From: UBA5314 sp040217815
GTDB taxonomy: Bacteria; Bacillota; Syntrophomonadia; Syntrophomonadales; Syntrophomonadaceae
Reading direction: 5' to 3'
DNA length: 64,000 nucleotides
Assembly: GCA_040217815.1 (NCBI GenBank)
Contig: JBEHWI010000014.1
Span: 25,053-89,052, forward strand
Shown here: one piece after another, positions 49,967 to 58,817 of the stretch
Layout: each line of letters opens with the position of its first letter
How positions within the stretch are numbered: the stretch's first letter is position 1
Translations under genes and position numbers: made by a program
Notes under the pieces: generated by a model
The model's input: only the letters and a program-made list of their open reading frames with translations
What the model was told of the DNA's origin: nothing
Databases searched by the model: none

Positions 49967-50851
49967 ATGATAAACATTTCTGAAAATGTTGCCTGCCTGG
50001 GCAACCGCCACTTCCATATTTATGTCGTCGGCCGGGAAAAAGCCGCTATTATCGAATGCGCCGTGAGCGGAGCAGCCGCTAATTTCAAGCAGCAATGGGA
50101 GGCGCTTTCCCCCCACAAACCCAGGGTGGAATACCTTATGGCCATGCACGCCCATTTCGATCATGTCTGCGGCATTCCTGCCCTGAAGGGTATATTCCCA
50201 CAGGCAGCGGTGGCAGCCAGCGCCAAAGCTCAGCGGGTTTTGGGCAAAGTCGAAATTGTTACGGATTTTTTCTCCCAGGACCGGAGTATGCTTGACATCT
50301 TGAGCCGGGAAGGACTTCTGGATGAAAGCGTAGCCATCCCGCAGGTTGAAAAGATCGATGTGGGTTTCATTCTGGAGCCCGGCCAAACCGTCTACCTGGA
50401 CCAGGGCCTGGAACTGGAGATAATAGCTGCTCCGGGGCACAGTTCCGACAGCCTGGCTGCCTGGCTGCCTGCGGACAAAATATTATTCATTTCCGATGCC
50501 GCCGGATTTCAGATGTCAGACAGCGAAATATTCCCCATCTTCTTTCAGAGCTACCCCATTTACATGGAGACTTTAAAAAAATTGCAAGGCTATCCCGCTC
50601 GTATTATAGGAATACCCCATGAAACCATCTGGCGGGGCACCGATATCGAGCTGTTCTACCAGCGGGCGGTAAATGCAGCCGAAGAAGCCTTTGCCCTCAT
50701 AAGAGACTACAGTGAACAGGGCATGGGCCATGAAGAGATGCATAAGCTGCTTTTTGAGCGCTACTATCGCGGGGATTTGCGTATATACACAACCAACAAC
50801 ATCGGCATATGCATCGATCTGTTGATCAAAAGAGTACAGGAATGCCTGTGA
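49967..50851 (+). CDS. MBL-fold metallo-hydrolase
   Basis: The 294-residue protein has the zinc motif HxHxDH (MAMHAHFDHVCG), a later GHSSDSL histidine and SDAAG with the bridging aspartate, so the di-metal site is complete. TAGGAGGAG precedes the ATG. The last 80 residues are helical (the C-terminal helices of glyoxalase II-like enzymes). A thioester or lactone hydrolase activity is likely, without a known substrate. A GC-rich terminator follows at 50854-50886. Confidence 0.88.
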   Translation: MINISENVACLGNRHFHIYVVGREKAAIIECAVSGAAANFKQQWEALSPHKPRVEYLMAMHAHFDHVCGIPALKGIFPQAAVAASAKAQRVLGKVEIVTDFFSQDRSMLDILSREGLLDESVAIPQVEKIDVGFILEPGQTVYLDQGLELEIIAAPGHSSDSLAAWLPADKILFISDAAGFQMSDSEIFPIFFQSYPIYMETLKKLQGYPARIIGIPHETIWRGTDIELFYQRAVNAAEEAFALIRDYSEQGMGHEEMHKLLFERYYRGDLRIYTTNNIGICIDLLIKRVQECL

Positions 50852-50853
50852 AC

Positions 50854-50886
50854 AACCGGGAGGGTGGCTACCGCTACCTCCCGGTT
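50854..50886 (+). terminator. Terminator of the MBL hydrolase gene
   Basis: AACCGGGAGG and CCTCCCGGTT form a 10-base perfect stem with a 13-base loop, followed by TTATTCC. The stop codon is directly before it. It may also serve the opposite small membrane gene. Confidence 0.7.
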
Positions 50887-50897
50887 TATTCCTATGC

Positions 50898-51143
50898 TTA
50901 TTCGCCTTTTACTTCAGGCTTCTCATCAGTTTCGGCTGGTTCAACCGCACCGTCCTTGGAAGCCCCGTGGAATTCCATAAGAGCCCGGGTCATTCCAGAT
51001 AACGCTTCCAGTATTTTCTCATTGGTTTTCATCGTTCTCCATGCAGCATACACCAGAATGAACCATGAAACGATGAATCCCACCATTACCAGCAGCCACA
51101 AAAACCCGAAAAACAATCCAAAGCCTGCACCCATCATGTGCAT
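50898..51143 (-). CDS. Small single-span membrane protein
   Basis: The 81-residue protein has one long hydrophobic segment (LFFGFLWLLVMVGFIVSWFILVY), followed by a helix with RTMKTNEKILEALSGM and an acidic tail. ATG 51143 has AAAGGAGG upstream. It resembles small phage-shock or PspC-like companion proteins in size only; no family is certain. It is convergent with the MBL hydrolase gene. Confidence 0.6.
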   Translation of the reverse strand: MHMMGAGFGLFFGFLWLLVMVGFIVSWFILVYAAWRTMKTNEKILEALSGMTRALMEFHGASKDGAVEPAETDEKPEVKGE

Positions 51144-51336
51144 TGATACCCCTCCTTTGGTCATAGCCTTACACCTATCATTTCGGAAAAAGCAGTATTT
51201 TCACAATGATTGTAACTCTGAAATCCTAATATATCCTTAATATATTTATACCATTCCTTTTATCAAGGGTTGGGATTACTGCTTGTCAAAGCCGCGGTAT
51301 AATAAGACTAATATTTACATAACGGAGGATGGTCTG

Positions 51337-52452
51337 TTGCCCTTTAGGGAAGAGAGCTTTAAGTCAATACTCAATATCCGCAAAACAATCACCCCCTGGT
51401 TTTGGGACAAATACAGTGTTAATCCATACAATGGCTGCCAGTTCGGCTGTGTCTACTGCGATTCCCGCAGCAGCAAGTACTATCTGCCGGTTGATTTTGA
51501 GAATGACATTGTCGTCAAATTAAACGCGGCTGAACTTCTGGAAAACCGCCTAAAAAAGGCCCGGGCCCTTCTTCCCGACGTAGTGGCTCTGGGCGGCACA
51601 ACCGATCCCTACCAGCCGGCCGAGTCAATATACCAGACCAGCCGCCAGTGTCTAGAGGTTTTAAACAGGCACCACTATCCGGTTCATATCTGCACCAAAT
51701 CCCGGCTGCTGCTCTGGGATCTCGATCTTCTGGAAAGCATCGGCAGTAAGACCTGGTGCACGGTTTCGGTCACCCTGACCACCACCCGTCCCAATGCCGC
51801 CCGATTTCTGGAACCGCGTGCCCCCAGCCCGGAACAGCGCTTAGAAATTATTCGCCTCATCAAGGAGAAGACCAGCCATGTACAGACCGGCATCCTGCTC
51901 ATGCCGGTGGTGCCCTTTCTAACCGATCGGGCTGCCGACCTTGAGGATCTGGTAAAGCAGGCAGTTGAGGCGGGGGCAGATTATGTACTGTTCGCTTCGG
52001 GTATGACTATGCGCGACTCCCAGGCCCTGTGGTTTTTAAACAACCTGCAAAGGCGCTTCCCCCAGGCTCTTCCCTATTACGAGCGGCTTTATGAATTCGT
52101 CTATGATCCTGAAGTCTACCGGGGCCGGTACAATCCCCCCTCTTCATATAGCTCCGGTATAGAGAACCTGCTGCAGAACCTGTGCGATAAACATCATATC
52201 GCCACCCGGATAAAACGGTATCTCCCCGACGACTACCGCCGGGAAAACTACCGGATTGCTGAAAACCTTTTTGCCATGGCCGGCCGGGCTCAGATTGTGG
52301 GTCAACCCTGGTCAAAAATGTTCCGGACGGCGCATGATATCCAAAAGCTAAAATTATCCATCAAAGAACTGAACCTGGCCCATTTGGGAAAAGATCTGCG
52401 CAGGATGGATGGCAGCCTGATGCAGCTCATAGAAGAAATGCTAGCCGATTGA
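51337..52452 (+). CDS. SPL-family radical SAM protein
   Basis: The protein has 371 residues from TTG 51337, which has GGAGGAT upstream; the frame also opens at TTG 51283 but a perfect TATAAT lies between the two (51298-51303). The radical SAM site is CQFGCVYCD in SVNPYNGCQFGCVYCDSRSSKYY. GGTTDPYQPAE, HICTKSRLLLWDLDLLE and TGILLMPVVPFLTD match the group related to spore photoproduct lyase but of unknown function. It cleaves SAM to make a radical; the substrate (nucleic acid or protein) is unknown. Confidence 0.85.
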   Translation: MPFREESFKSILNIRKTITPWFWDKYSVNPYNGCQFGCVYCDSRSSKYYLPVDFENDIVVKLNAAELLENRLKKARALLPDVVALGGTTDPYQPAESIYQTSRQCLEVLNRHHYPVHICTKSRLLLWDLDLLESIGSKTWCTVSVTLTTTRPNAARFLEPRAPSPEQRLEIIRLIKEKTSHVQTGILLMPVVPFLTDRAADLEDLVKQAVEAGADYVLFASGMTMRDSQALWFLNNLQRRFPQALPYYERLYEFVYDPEVYRGRYNPPSSYSSGIENLLQNLCDKHHIATRIKRYLPDDYRRENYRIAENLFAMAGRAQIVGQPWSKMFRTAHDIQKLKLSIKELNLAHLGKDLRRMDGSLMQLIEEMLAD

Positions 52453-52484
52453 GGCAATAATAGCAGCCGGGGAGGAGTATAAAA

Positions 52485-52979
52485 GTGTATGGTGAGGTGC
52501 TTGCGGCAGATGCTCTCTTTGCTGCGGGAAGATTTCATTACGTGACCATATTTACCAGGGATGAGTTTCCTCTGTTCGAAGATTGTCACTGGGCGGAACT
52601 GCTGCTGAACATATTTACCTTTAATAAATACGCTTTGAACTACCGCGTATTTGGCTTTGTTATAATGCCCAGCCACCTGCACATTATTATATATCCCTGT
52701 AAAGTACCTCTATCGCAGATCATCTTGAAGAATACAGCCAATTTTACCCGGTATTATCATATGATTAGCGGCGATAAGGATCTGCTATGGGCTAAAGATT
52801 ATTATTCTCACCAAATTTCTGACTATGACAGCCTTCATAAAGTCCAAAATTTTATCCACCTGAATCCAGTGCGCAATAATCTGGTAAGAACCCCTGATGA
52901 ATATGTCTATACCAGCTTCCGGTTTTATTGCAGAGATACTGGAGAATTCAGCCTGTTGCTGGACGAAATAGGCATTTGA
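52485..52979 (+). CDS. REP-associated tyrosine transposase (RAYT, IS200-like Y1 type)
   Basis: The 164-residue protein has the Y1 transposase core: FHYVTIFTRDEFPLF, FGFVIMPSHLHIII with the HUH-type metal site H-L-H, and the tyrosine region further on (HKVQNFIHLNPVRNNLV, DEYVYTSFRFY). This is the RAYT subgroup, single-copy housekeeping-like relatives of IS200 that cut and move REP hairpins. GGGGAGGAG precedes GTG 52485. REP-like hairpins occur at 43108-43181 and 22491-22520. It appears complete. Confidence 0.85.
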   Translation: MYGEVLAADALFAAGRFHYVTIFTRDEFPLFEDCHWAELLLNIFTFNKYALNYRVFGFVIMPSHLHIIIYPCKVPLSQIILKNTANFTRYYHMISGDKDLLWAKDYYSHQISDYDSLHKVQNFIHLNPVRNNLVRTPDEYVYTSFRFYCRDTGEFSLLLDEIGI

Positions 52980-52981
52980 TG

Positions 52982-53221
52982 CTAGCGGAATACAAAATAC
53001 CATAACACCAGGCCGCCTTCAATGGCAGCAGCCAGGAGAACCAGCCCAAATCTGATGATTTTTTCTTTCTTTTCCTTTTTCTCAACTGATTGGATAGCCT
53101 GGTCTATCTGTTCAATCTGCTCCTGGCGTTTTTGAAGTAAAGCCTGTTCCGCTGCCAGCCGTTGCTCTAATTCGGCCTTTTCCTTTTGCCAGGCTGCCTT
53201 TTGTTCAGGTGTCAGGGCCAT
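52982..53221 (-). CDS. Coiled-coil protein with C-terminal membrane helix
   Basis: The 79-residue protein has a long charged coiled coil (EKAELEQRLAAEQALLQKRQ and on) and one helix at the end (FGLVLLAAAIEGGLVLWYFVF). GGAGG lies eight bases before ATG 53221. The ribosome site is just outside the inverted-repeat element that begins at 53242, so the gene keeps its start. I do not recognise the family. Confidence 0.6.
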   Translation of the reverse strand: MALTPEQKAAWQKEKAELEQRLAAEQALLQKRQEQIEQIDQAIQSVEKKEKKEKIIRFGLVLLAAAIEGGLVLWYFVFR

Positions 53222-53241
53222 CAATACCGCCTCCGTTACTT

Positions 53242-53498
53242 AGTACAGCATTCCGTATATTGTGCACATAATTTAGGCATATTTTTCCGAATTACTGCGT
53301 TGTCGTCAATCGCAATACATCCAGTATTACTCATTGACGCCCATGGACGGGCTAATACGGCGGTGCCAGGACGGTAAGGAGCCGTGAGACGCCCATGGAC
53401 GGGCTAATGCGGCAGTGGCAGGAGGCCAAGGAGCCGCCGCCTTGTACTTCAATAAAATCTACTCCAACTTATATACACAATATACGGAATGCTGTACT
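53242..53498. mobile_element. 257-bp MITE-like element with 23-bp terminal inverted repeats
   Basis: The ends are perfect 23-base inverted repeats (53242-53264 and 53476-53498) beginning AGTACAGCATTCCG. Inside are two tandem 52-base units (53336-53387 and 53388-53439), each beginning GACGCCCATGGACGGGCTAA, and this unit also occurs at 46345-46394. No open frame of use is present. A target duplication is not clear. The element sits between the lepB stop and the start of a small gene. Confidence 0.7.
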
Positions 53499-53505
53499 TG
53501 CCCGC

Positions 53506-54066
53506 TCAGTTGGCAAAAACCATCTTGCCAAGAATATGATCCGTGGGGACCGCACCGATGGCCCGGCTGTCCTGGCTATTGTTGCGGTTGTCACCCATCA
53601 AGAATACAGAATTATTGGGCACTACAAATTTTTGATTCCAGGTCTCCATAGGCTCCTTGACGTAGGGCTCCTCCAGAAGCTCGTCATTTCTGTACATCCG
53701 ACCATTTTTTATCTCCAGAACATCACCGGGTTTGCCAATGATTCTCTTTATCCAAAAACTGGTCTTGGGATAACGAGGATCGCGCCGAATTAGCTGGATG
53801 AGAGGGCTCTCCAGCAGATCGTCTTTCCAGGAACGCTCATAGTGAACCCGGCTGTCAATCACTACGATATCCCCGTAAGTCAGGTTCATGTTAAAGGTAT
53901 GGGGCAGTTTAGATAAAAAAACCATTTCACCGCTGTGCAGAGTCGGCTCCATGGAACTGCCCAGGACTTCGGTGGGCTGCAACACAAAGGAATTGAGCAG
54001 AACGGCCAAAATCACCGCTACTGCTATACTAACCATCCAGTTGACAAGCTCATGTACCGCTTTCAT
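53506..54066 (-). CDS. lepB: Signal peptidase I
   Basis: This 186-residue protein has a membrane helix near the start (WMVSIAVAVILAVLLNSFVL), the serine box LGSSMEPTLHSGE, the lysine region IKRIIGKPGDVL and GDNRNNSQDSRAIG. Ser and Lys form the catalytic dyad that removes signal peptides outside the membrane. The short size is that of Gram-positive SipS. ATG 54066 has GGAG six bases upstream; the longer frame to 54126 has no ribosome site. An element with inverted repeats begins eight bases after the stop codon. Confidence 0.9.
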   Translation of the reverse strand: MKAVHELVNWMVSIAVAVILAVLLNSFVLQPTEVLGSSMEPTLHSGEMVFLSKLPHTFNMNLTYGDIVVIDSRVHYERSWKDDLLESPLIQLIRRDPRYPKTSFWIKRIIGKPGDVLEIKNGRMYRNDELLEEPYVKEPMETWNQKFVVPNNSVFLMGDNRNNSQDSRAIGAVPTDHILGKMVFAN

Positions 54067-54253
54067 GGCTTTCTCCATCATCTTCAAGTCTCTATTGATT
54101 GTAGCCCAGGCAGGTTTTTCTTTCAAGGAATTGGCTGTTTTTTCTAAAAGCCTTACACCCGAAATTACGGCCGTTTAATGGAAACTATACCTATTTCTGT
54201 TTTGGCCGCATATGAATGTTATGCAGACCGCCACCGGTGGAGGTGATATTATT

Positions 54254-55132
54254 TTGATTATCCATATCGATCGCAGGCTGGGCTTTTTGTCGAGTGCGCT
54301 CCTGCTGCTCCTGGCAGCTCTGGGCTGGTATCTTTTCTTCAGGATCGACCGGAACCTCCTTCCGCCTCCGGCGTTGCCAGACAGAAACCCCACCCTTTAT
54401 GGCGAGTACCTGCCCTGGGAGCAAGTGAAACAGGTATTTCCGAAATACGCCCAATGCACCGTACAGGATTTTGAGACTGGCAAACAGTTCAAAGTAGTCA
54501 GACGGGCGGGAAGCTCTCATGCGGATGTTCAGCCCCTGACTGCCCGGGATACGGAGATGATGAAATCAATCTACGGCCAGTGGAACTGGCGAAGGCGGGC
54601 GGTGCTAATTAAGCTGGCGGACGGACGTATCCTGGCCGGATCTATGAATGGAATGCCCCATGGAGCAGGCGCGGTAAAGGGCAATAATTTCAACGGCCAT
54701 TTTTGCATCCACTTTCGAGGAAGTAAAACTCATTCATCAAATAAAGTGGATTTGGCTCACCAGGCTATGATCTGGAAGTCGGCCGGGGTCTTGGAGGAAG
54801 AACTGTCATCCATGCCCGCCCCTAAGCTGGTTGAGACCTTTTTCTCCATATTGGACCAGGGAGATGAAAAGCTCTTGGGCGCTTTTCTTATCGATGCCGG
54901 AGGTTCGTATGATGTTAAAAACCTTGCAGATATTGAATACTGTGAAATGGGCAAGCTGGTTTCCCAGGATGAAACCACCTATACGGTCAGCCTGCGGCTG
55001 CGCCGGGCTGGAGTCAAGGGGGAACAAACCCTGGTCCTTTCTCCCGTATTGACCAGGCAGCCATACTGGCGGATCCGCACGGAATCCCTTAATGCCCTGT
55101 TTACCCGGGCCAGTATAAAAACTATGGCCTGA
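54254..55132 (+). CDS. Membrane-anchored protein with FNGHFCIHF motif
   Basis: TTG 54254 is chosen because a perfect GGAGGTGAT lies seven bases upstream (frame also from ATG 54212). The product of 292 residues has one helix near the start (LGFLSSALLLLLAALGWYLFF) and then an extracytoplasmic domain. SSHADVQPLTARDTEMMKSIYG and NGMPHGAGAVKGNNFNGHFCIHFRGSKTHSS contain a conserved His/Cys signature that I have seen in Clostridial cell-wall associated proteins; the C...H order recalls L,D-transpeptidases but the family is not certain. The function is unknown. Confidence 0.6.
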   Translation: MIIHIDRRLGFLSSALLLLLAALGWYLFFRIDRNLLPPPALPDRNPTLYGEYLPWEQVKQVFPKYAQCTVQDFETGKQFKVVRRAGSSHADVQPLTARDTEMMKSIYGQWNWRRRAVLIKLADGRILAGSMNGMPHGAGAVKGNNFNGHFCIHFRGSKTHSSNKVDLAHQAMIWKSAGVLEEELSSMPAPKLVETFFSILDQGDEKLLGAFLIDAGGSYDVKNLADIEYCEMGKLVSQDETTYTVSLRLRRAGVKGEQTLVLSPVLTRQPYWRIRTESLNALFTRASIKTMA

Positions 55133-55142
55133 AAACCGGGAT

Positions 55143-56750
55143 CTAAACTTCCGCTTTGTGCAGCTCGATTTTCTGCCAGTCGATGTTCTCCATGCCGTCC
55201 AGCTTGAATCCCTGCACCTGAGGGCTTACCATCTTTACGGCCTTGCGTTGAAAGAGCCACAGGTAGGGAGCATCATCAACAATTATCTCTTCCGCCCGGT
55301 TGAGGGTCTTTATACGCTCCTTGCTGTCCAGTTTCTCGGCGCGGCTTTGTTCCAGGATTTTATCAGCCTGGGGATTGCAATAGTTGGTATAATTACACAC
55401 ACCCACCTGGGAACTGTGATACATACTATATAAGAAGCTATCCGGGTCCGGATAATCAGGGCGCCACTCTGCCCTGAAAAAAGTAAGGCTGAATGAATTG
55501 AGCTGTTTTCTGAAATAGGTCCAATCGACTGCTTCGATTTTTACCGACACCCCGATCTTGCCAAGCTGCTGGGCTACCTTTTCCGCCACCTGTCGGTGGC
55601 CTTCATCCTTGTTGTAAGTGAGTACGATGGATGGCAGCCCCTGCCCTTTAGGATATCCAGCCTCCTGCAACAGGCTCTGCGCCTTGTCCGGGTCATACGA
55701 ATAACCGCGCAGGGTTTCGTGAAATCCGGGCATGCCCTGGGGTAAAACACCCTTAAGGGGTACTGCGCTTCCCCCCAGCACCTCATCTATAAGTGCCTGG
55801 CGGTCAATGGCATAGTTTAAGGCCCGGCGCAGCAGATAATTATCCTTGAATGGCTCCCGGTTCAAATTGAATCCCAGGGCGTAGCTTTCCCACAGGGGAC
55901 GCTCCACCAGGAATTTGCTAAGGGTTTCATTTTGTTTCAGTCTGGGTAATTCATTTAACGGAACTGTATCCAGGTAGTCCAGTTTTCCATCAACGTAAGC
56001 CTGCAGGGCCGCTCTGGCTTCAGGGAATACAGTGATTTTAACCGCGGTCAGGCTGGCCTTATCTCGGTAATAGTCGTCAATCCGGGCCAGTAAAATGCTC
56101 CGGTTGTCAGGGTTTTGGACTACCTTAAAGGGGCCGGTTCCGGGGTAAGGTGCGTTTCCTTCGGCACAATCAAACACCCAGAAGATGGGGTTGGTAATTA
56201 TCATCGGGAAAACAGCGTTGGGCTGGTTTAAGGTAATCCTCAAGGCGTGGTCATTTACCACCTGTATTCCGCTTATCTCTTCAGCCTTGCCCTCCAGGCG
56301 CTCCGGAGCTCCCTGGATAGATAAGAAAAGGCTCAATTGGGACCATTCTTTACAGGTTGCCAAACTGTGCTCCCAGGCCGCTTTTACGGCCCGGGCGGTA
56401 AGGGGTTTGCCATTGCTGAATTTGGCGTCTTCGTTCAGTGAAAAAACGAGGGTGGTGCAGTCTGACGACATGGACCATTTGTCGGCCAGCCTGGATTGAA
56501 GTTCTTTTTCTTCCTCATTATAGTAGAGCAGGCCTTCATAGAGCATAGAGGCCAGCAGCCGTTCGTTGTGGTTGCTGAGCATGGCGGGCTCAACTGTGTC
56601 AATGCTTCCCACCAGGCCCATTTCCAGAGGGCGGACTTCCAGGCTGGCCTTTACCGCCTGCACCCGGTACATATAAATCCCAACCGCCGCTGCTCCGAGC
56701 AGTGCCAGCACCGCTATAATCAGGCGTCCCCGCCGGTAGATTCTCCTCAT
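55143..56750 (-). CDS. Peptide/nickel ABC transporter substrate-binding protein (SBP family 5)
   Basis: This 535-residue protein has an N-terminal membrane helix (LIIAVLALLGAAAVGIYMY) without a lipobox cysteine, then the family 5 fold (LASMLYEGLLYYNEEEKELQSRLADKWSMSSD, LRRALNYAIDRQALIDEVL, VSPQVQGF). It binds oligopeptides or similar ligands for an ABC importer. No permease or ATPase gene is near, so it is an orphan. ATG 56750 has AGGGGGG seven bases upstream. The following gene is a lytic transglycosylase. Confidence 0.85.
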   Translation of the reverse strand: MRRIYRRGRLIIAVLALLGAAAVGIYMYRVQAVKASLEVRPLEMGLVGSIDTVEPAMLSNHNERLLASMLYEGLLYYNEEEKELQSRLADKWSMSSDCTTLVFSLNEDAKFSNGKPLTARAVKAAWEHSLATCKEWSQLSLFLSIQGAPERLEGKAEEISGIQVVNDHALRITLNQPNAVFPMIITNPIFWVFDCAEGNAPYPGTGPFKVVQNPDNRSILLARIDDYYRDKASLTAVKITVFPEARAALQAYVDGKLDYLDTVPLNELPRLKQNETLSKFLVERPLWESYALGFNLNREPFKDNYLLRRALNYAIDRQALIDEVLGGSAVPLKGVLPQGMPGFHETLRGYSYDPDKAQSLLQEAGYPKGQGLPSIVLTYNKDEGHRQVAEKVAQQLGKIGVSVKIEAVDWTYFRKQLNSFSLTFFRAEWRPDYPDPDSFLYSMYHSSQVGVCNYTNYCNPQADKILEQSRAEKLDSKERIKTLNRAEEIIVDDAPYLWLFQRKAVKMVSPQVQGFKLDGMENIDWQKIELHKAEV

Positions 56751-56827
56751 ACCCTGTCCCCCCTTCACGTATATAAAGAAAATATATTCCGTAAAGGAGG
56801 GATTTATGCCCCTATATTAGCGATTAA

Positions 56828-57409
56828 TTACGACTTTGCACCGCGTGCATAAATAAGCTGATAGGCCTCATAATTGGCGAGCACATTTTTAACATAGTTC
56901 CGGGTTTCCTGAAAGGGAATACTATCTATAGTTTCAGCCCTGCCATCCCATACACCAGCCGCCTGCCACTCACTGACCCGCCCCCGGCCTGCATTATAGG
57001 CGGCAACTACCAGTGGAAGCCGTCCGTCAAATTCCCGGCTCAGATCAGCCAGATACCAGCAGCCGAGAGAGATGTTAACCTGGGGATCGTGCAGCGAATC
57101 GGGATCCAACGATCCCATACCCCGCTGTTTGGCGATCCACTGCGCGGTATCCGGCATTATCTGCATAAGGCCTTTGGCGCCCACCGGCGACTCGGCTGTG
57201 TCTTCATATTTACTTTCGGCGCGCATTATGGAAAAAACCAGGTATGGGTCAATGCCCTGTTCGCGGGCCTGGGTAAAGACAATTTCCTTATGCGGCTGCG
57301 GATAAAAATAGGTTATCCACCTGGGAAAAGTAATAAGAAGGGCCATGAATACTAGAATAGCTATCCATAGCAATTTTGAAAGTATTGGTCTCCCCTTGTT
57401 AAGGGCCAC
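56828..57409 (-). CDS. Lytic murein transglycosylase (Slt type)
   Basis: The 193-residue protein has an N-terminal membrane helix (LLWIAILVFMALLITF) and an Slt domain with the catalytic glutamate in FSIMRAESKYEDTA, then GAKGLMQIMPDTAQWIA and YNAGRGRV. It cuts peptidoglycan strands outside the membrane. GTG 57409 has GGGGGA upstream. It lies between coaE and the substrate-binding protein gene. Confidence 0.92.
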   Translation of the reverse strand: MALNKGRPILSKLLWIAILVFMALLITFPRWITYFYPQPHKEIVFTQAREQGIDPYLVFSIMRAESKYEDTAESPVGAKGLMQIMPDTAQWIAKQRGMGSLDPDSLHDPQVNISLGCWYLADLSREFDGRLPLVVAAYNAGRGRVSEWQAAGVWDGRAETIDSIPFQETRNYVKNVLANYEAYQLIYARGAKS

Positions 57410-57452
57410 GTGTAAAATCCCCCGGTTGCTTAGTTGCTTTTATAAATTTTAT

Positions 57453-58055
57453 TTAAATAGTCTGTGAAATTTCTTTGTAATATTTGGTGGCAACAGCCAC
57501 CGCCTCTTCAATACTGTGGGAATTGTCCAAAACCCGGTCCGCTCTCCTGGCTTTTTCATCCAGGGGCATCTGGGCGGCAATACGTTTTAAAGCATCCTCC
57601 CGGCTGATTCCTTCCCGGGCCATCAATCGGCATATCTGGGTTTCCCGGTCCACCCAGACCACCCAAACCTCATCGCAAAGCCTGTCCATATGCGACTCGT
57701 ATAGAAGAGCGACCTCCATGACCACAATAGCCTCCGGCTTATCGTTTCGTATTTCATCCAGGTCGTTTTGGAAACGCTCCACGATACGGGGATGAACGAT
57801 CTGGTTCAAAAGCTTGAGCTGCTCAGGCTGGTTAAAAACGATCTGGCCCAGCACAGTCCGGTTGATGGTCCGGTCTTCGTTTAAGACTTGCTCTCCGAAG
57901 TGCTTAACCACATCCACCCAGGCCGGGGTTTCTGGCAGCATTATTTCATGGGCCATCGTGTCCGCATTAATTACTAAAGCCCCCAAAACGCCCAAGGCTT
58001 TGGCCACCGTGCTTTTACCACTGGCAATTCCACCGGTAAGACCTATGGTCTTCAT
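57453..58055 (-). CDS. coaE: Dephospho-CoA kinase
   Basis: The 200-residue protein begins MKTIGLTGGIASGKSTVA, with the ATP loop, and has NADTMAHE and HPRIVERF blocks typical of CoaE. It phosphorylates dephospho-CoA in the last step of coenzyme A synthesis. ATG 58055 is chosen since GGTGATT lies upstream. It lies 14 bases after ytaF, in the Clostridial order mutM, ytaF, coaE, slt. Confidence 0.95.
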   Translation of the reverse strand: MKTIGLTGGIASGKSTVAKALGVLGALVINADTMAHEIMLPETPAWVDVVKHFGEQVLNEDRTINRTVLGQIVFNQPEQLKLLNQIVHPRIVERFQNDLDEIRNDKPEAIVVMEVALLYESHMDRLCDEVWVVWVDRETQICRLMAREGISREDALKRIAAQMPLDEKARRADRVLDNSHSIEEAVAVATKYYKEISQTI

Positions 58056-58069
58056 AATAATCACCGACT

Positions 58070-58714
58070 TTACAGAAGCTTAAAAAATCCGATACCGACA
58101 AGAATAAAACCCGGTACTATCGCTGCTACATGTTGATAGCGTTCGACTTTAAGGGACTTGCCCAGATAAATCCCGGCGTTAACTAAAACCAATTGTACCA
58201 CACCCACACTCAAGGCCGTGTACAAAATATTCAGGCCAGTCATGGCCAGACCGATCCCTGCTCCGAAGGCATCCAGAGCCAGAGCCAGGCCTAAAAAGAA
58301 TGCTTCTCTGAGGCCGATTTCGCCTGATGAATCAAAGTCGGCCGAGGTTGGCTCTTTGAGTATCTGGACTATTATACCCAGGGTTTTAATGCTCAAGGTG
58401 AGTAAAGGCTCTTCCTCGCTAAAAGGCAGCTTGTTTATTCGTTCCCGGCAGGCCTGCATGAGATTGTAAAATCCCAGCGCTATAAGCAAAAACGCCCCCA
58501 GTTTTATGGCCATTCCGGCAGGGAGCACCGCACTCAAACCCTTTCCGCACAGCATGGATATGCTTACCGCACTGAGGGAGGCCAGGGTGATTACCAGTGA
58601 AGATGCCAGGGGAAGGTGTATTTTACGGCAGCCATAGGCGATTCCTGCCGTAAAACCGTCCATGGAAAGGGCCAGACCGGTCAACAATGCAGCCCATACC
58701 TCCAACTCTAGCAT
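58070..58714 (-). CDS. ytaF: Sporulation membrane protein YtaF
   Basis: This 214-residue protein has about six membrane helices in two related halves (LTGLALSMDGFTAGIAYG and LGLALALDAFGAGIG), the pattern of the MntP/YtaF family; the charged loop between them carries SADFDSSGEIGLREAF as in YtaF. It is made in sporulation in Bacillus, with an unknown, probably transport, role. The start is ATG 58714; TTG 58705 is an alternative with better spacing to AGGAG. It supports a spore-forming host. Confidence 0.87.
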   Translation of the reverse strand: MLELEVWAALLTGLALSMDGFTAGIAYGCRKIHLPLASSLVITLASLSAVSISMLCGKGLSAVLPAGMAIKLGAFLLIALGFYNLMQACRERINKLPFSEEEPLLTLSIKTLGIIVQILKEPTSADFDSSGEIGLREAFFLGLALALDAFGAGIGLAMTGLNILYTALSVGVVQLVLVNAGIYLGKSLKVERYQHVAAIVPGFILVGIGFFKLL

Positions 58715-58817
58715 CTCCTATCCATGTAGCCTTACGATATATAGCTACTATATGGATAGAAATATCGATTTGTTACCCGTCTTCGGTCGCCTGTTATCGT
58801 AGAAGGGAGCGGAACTT

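Noticed and set aside
53336..53439. Tandem 52-base units considered as a CRISPR array
   Set aside because: There are only two adjacent copies without spacers, and they lie inside an inverted-repeat element; no cas genes are in the window.
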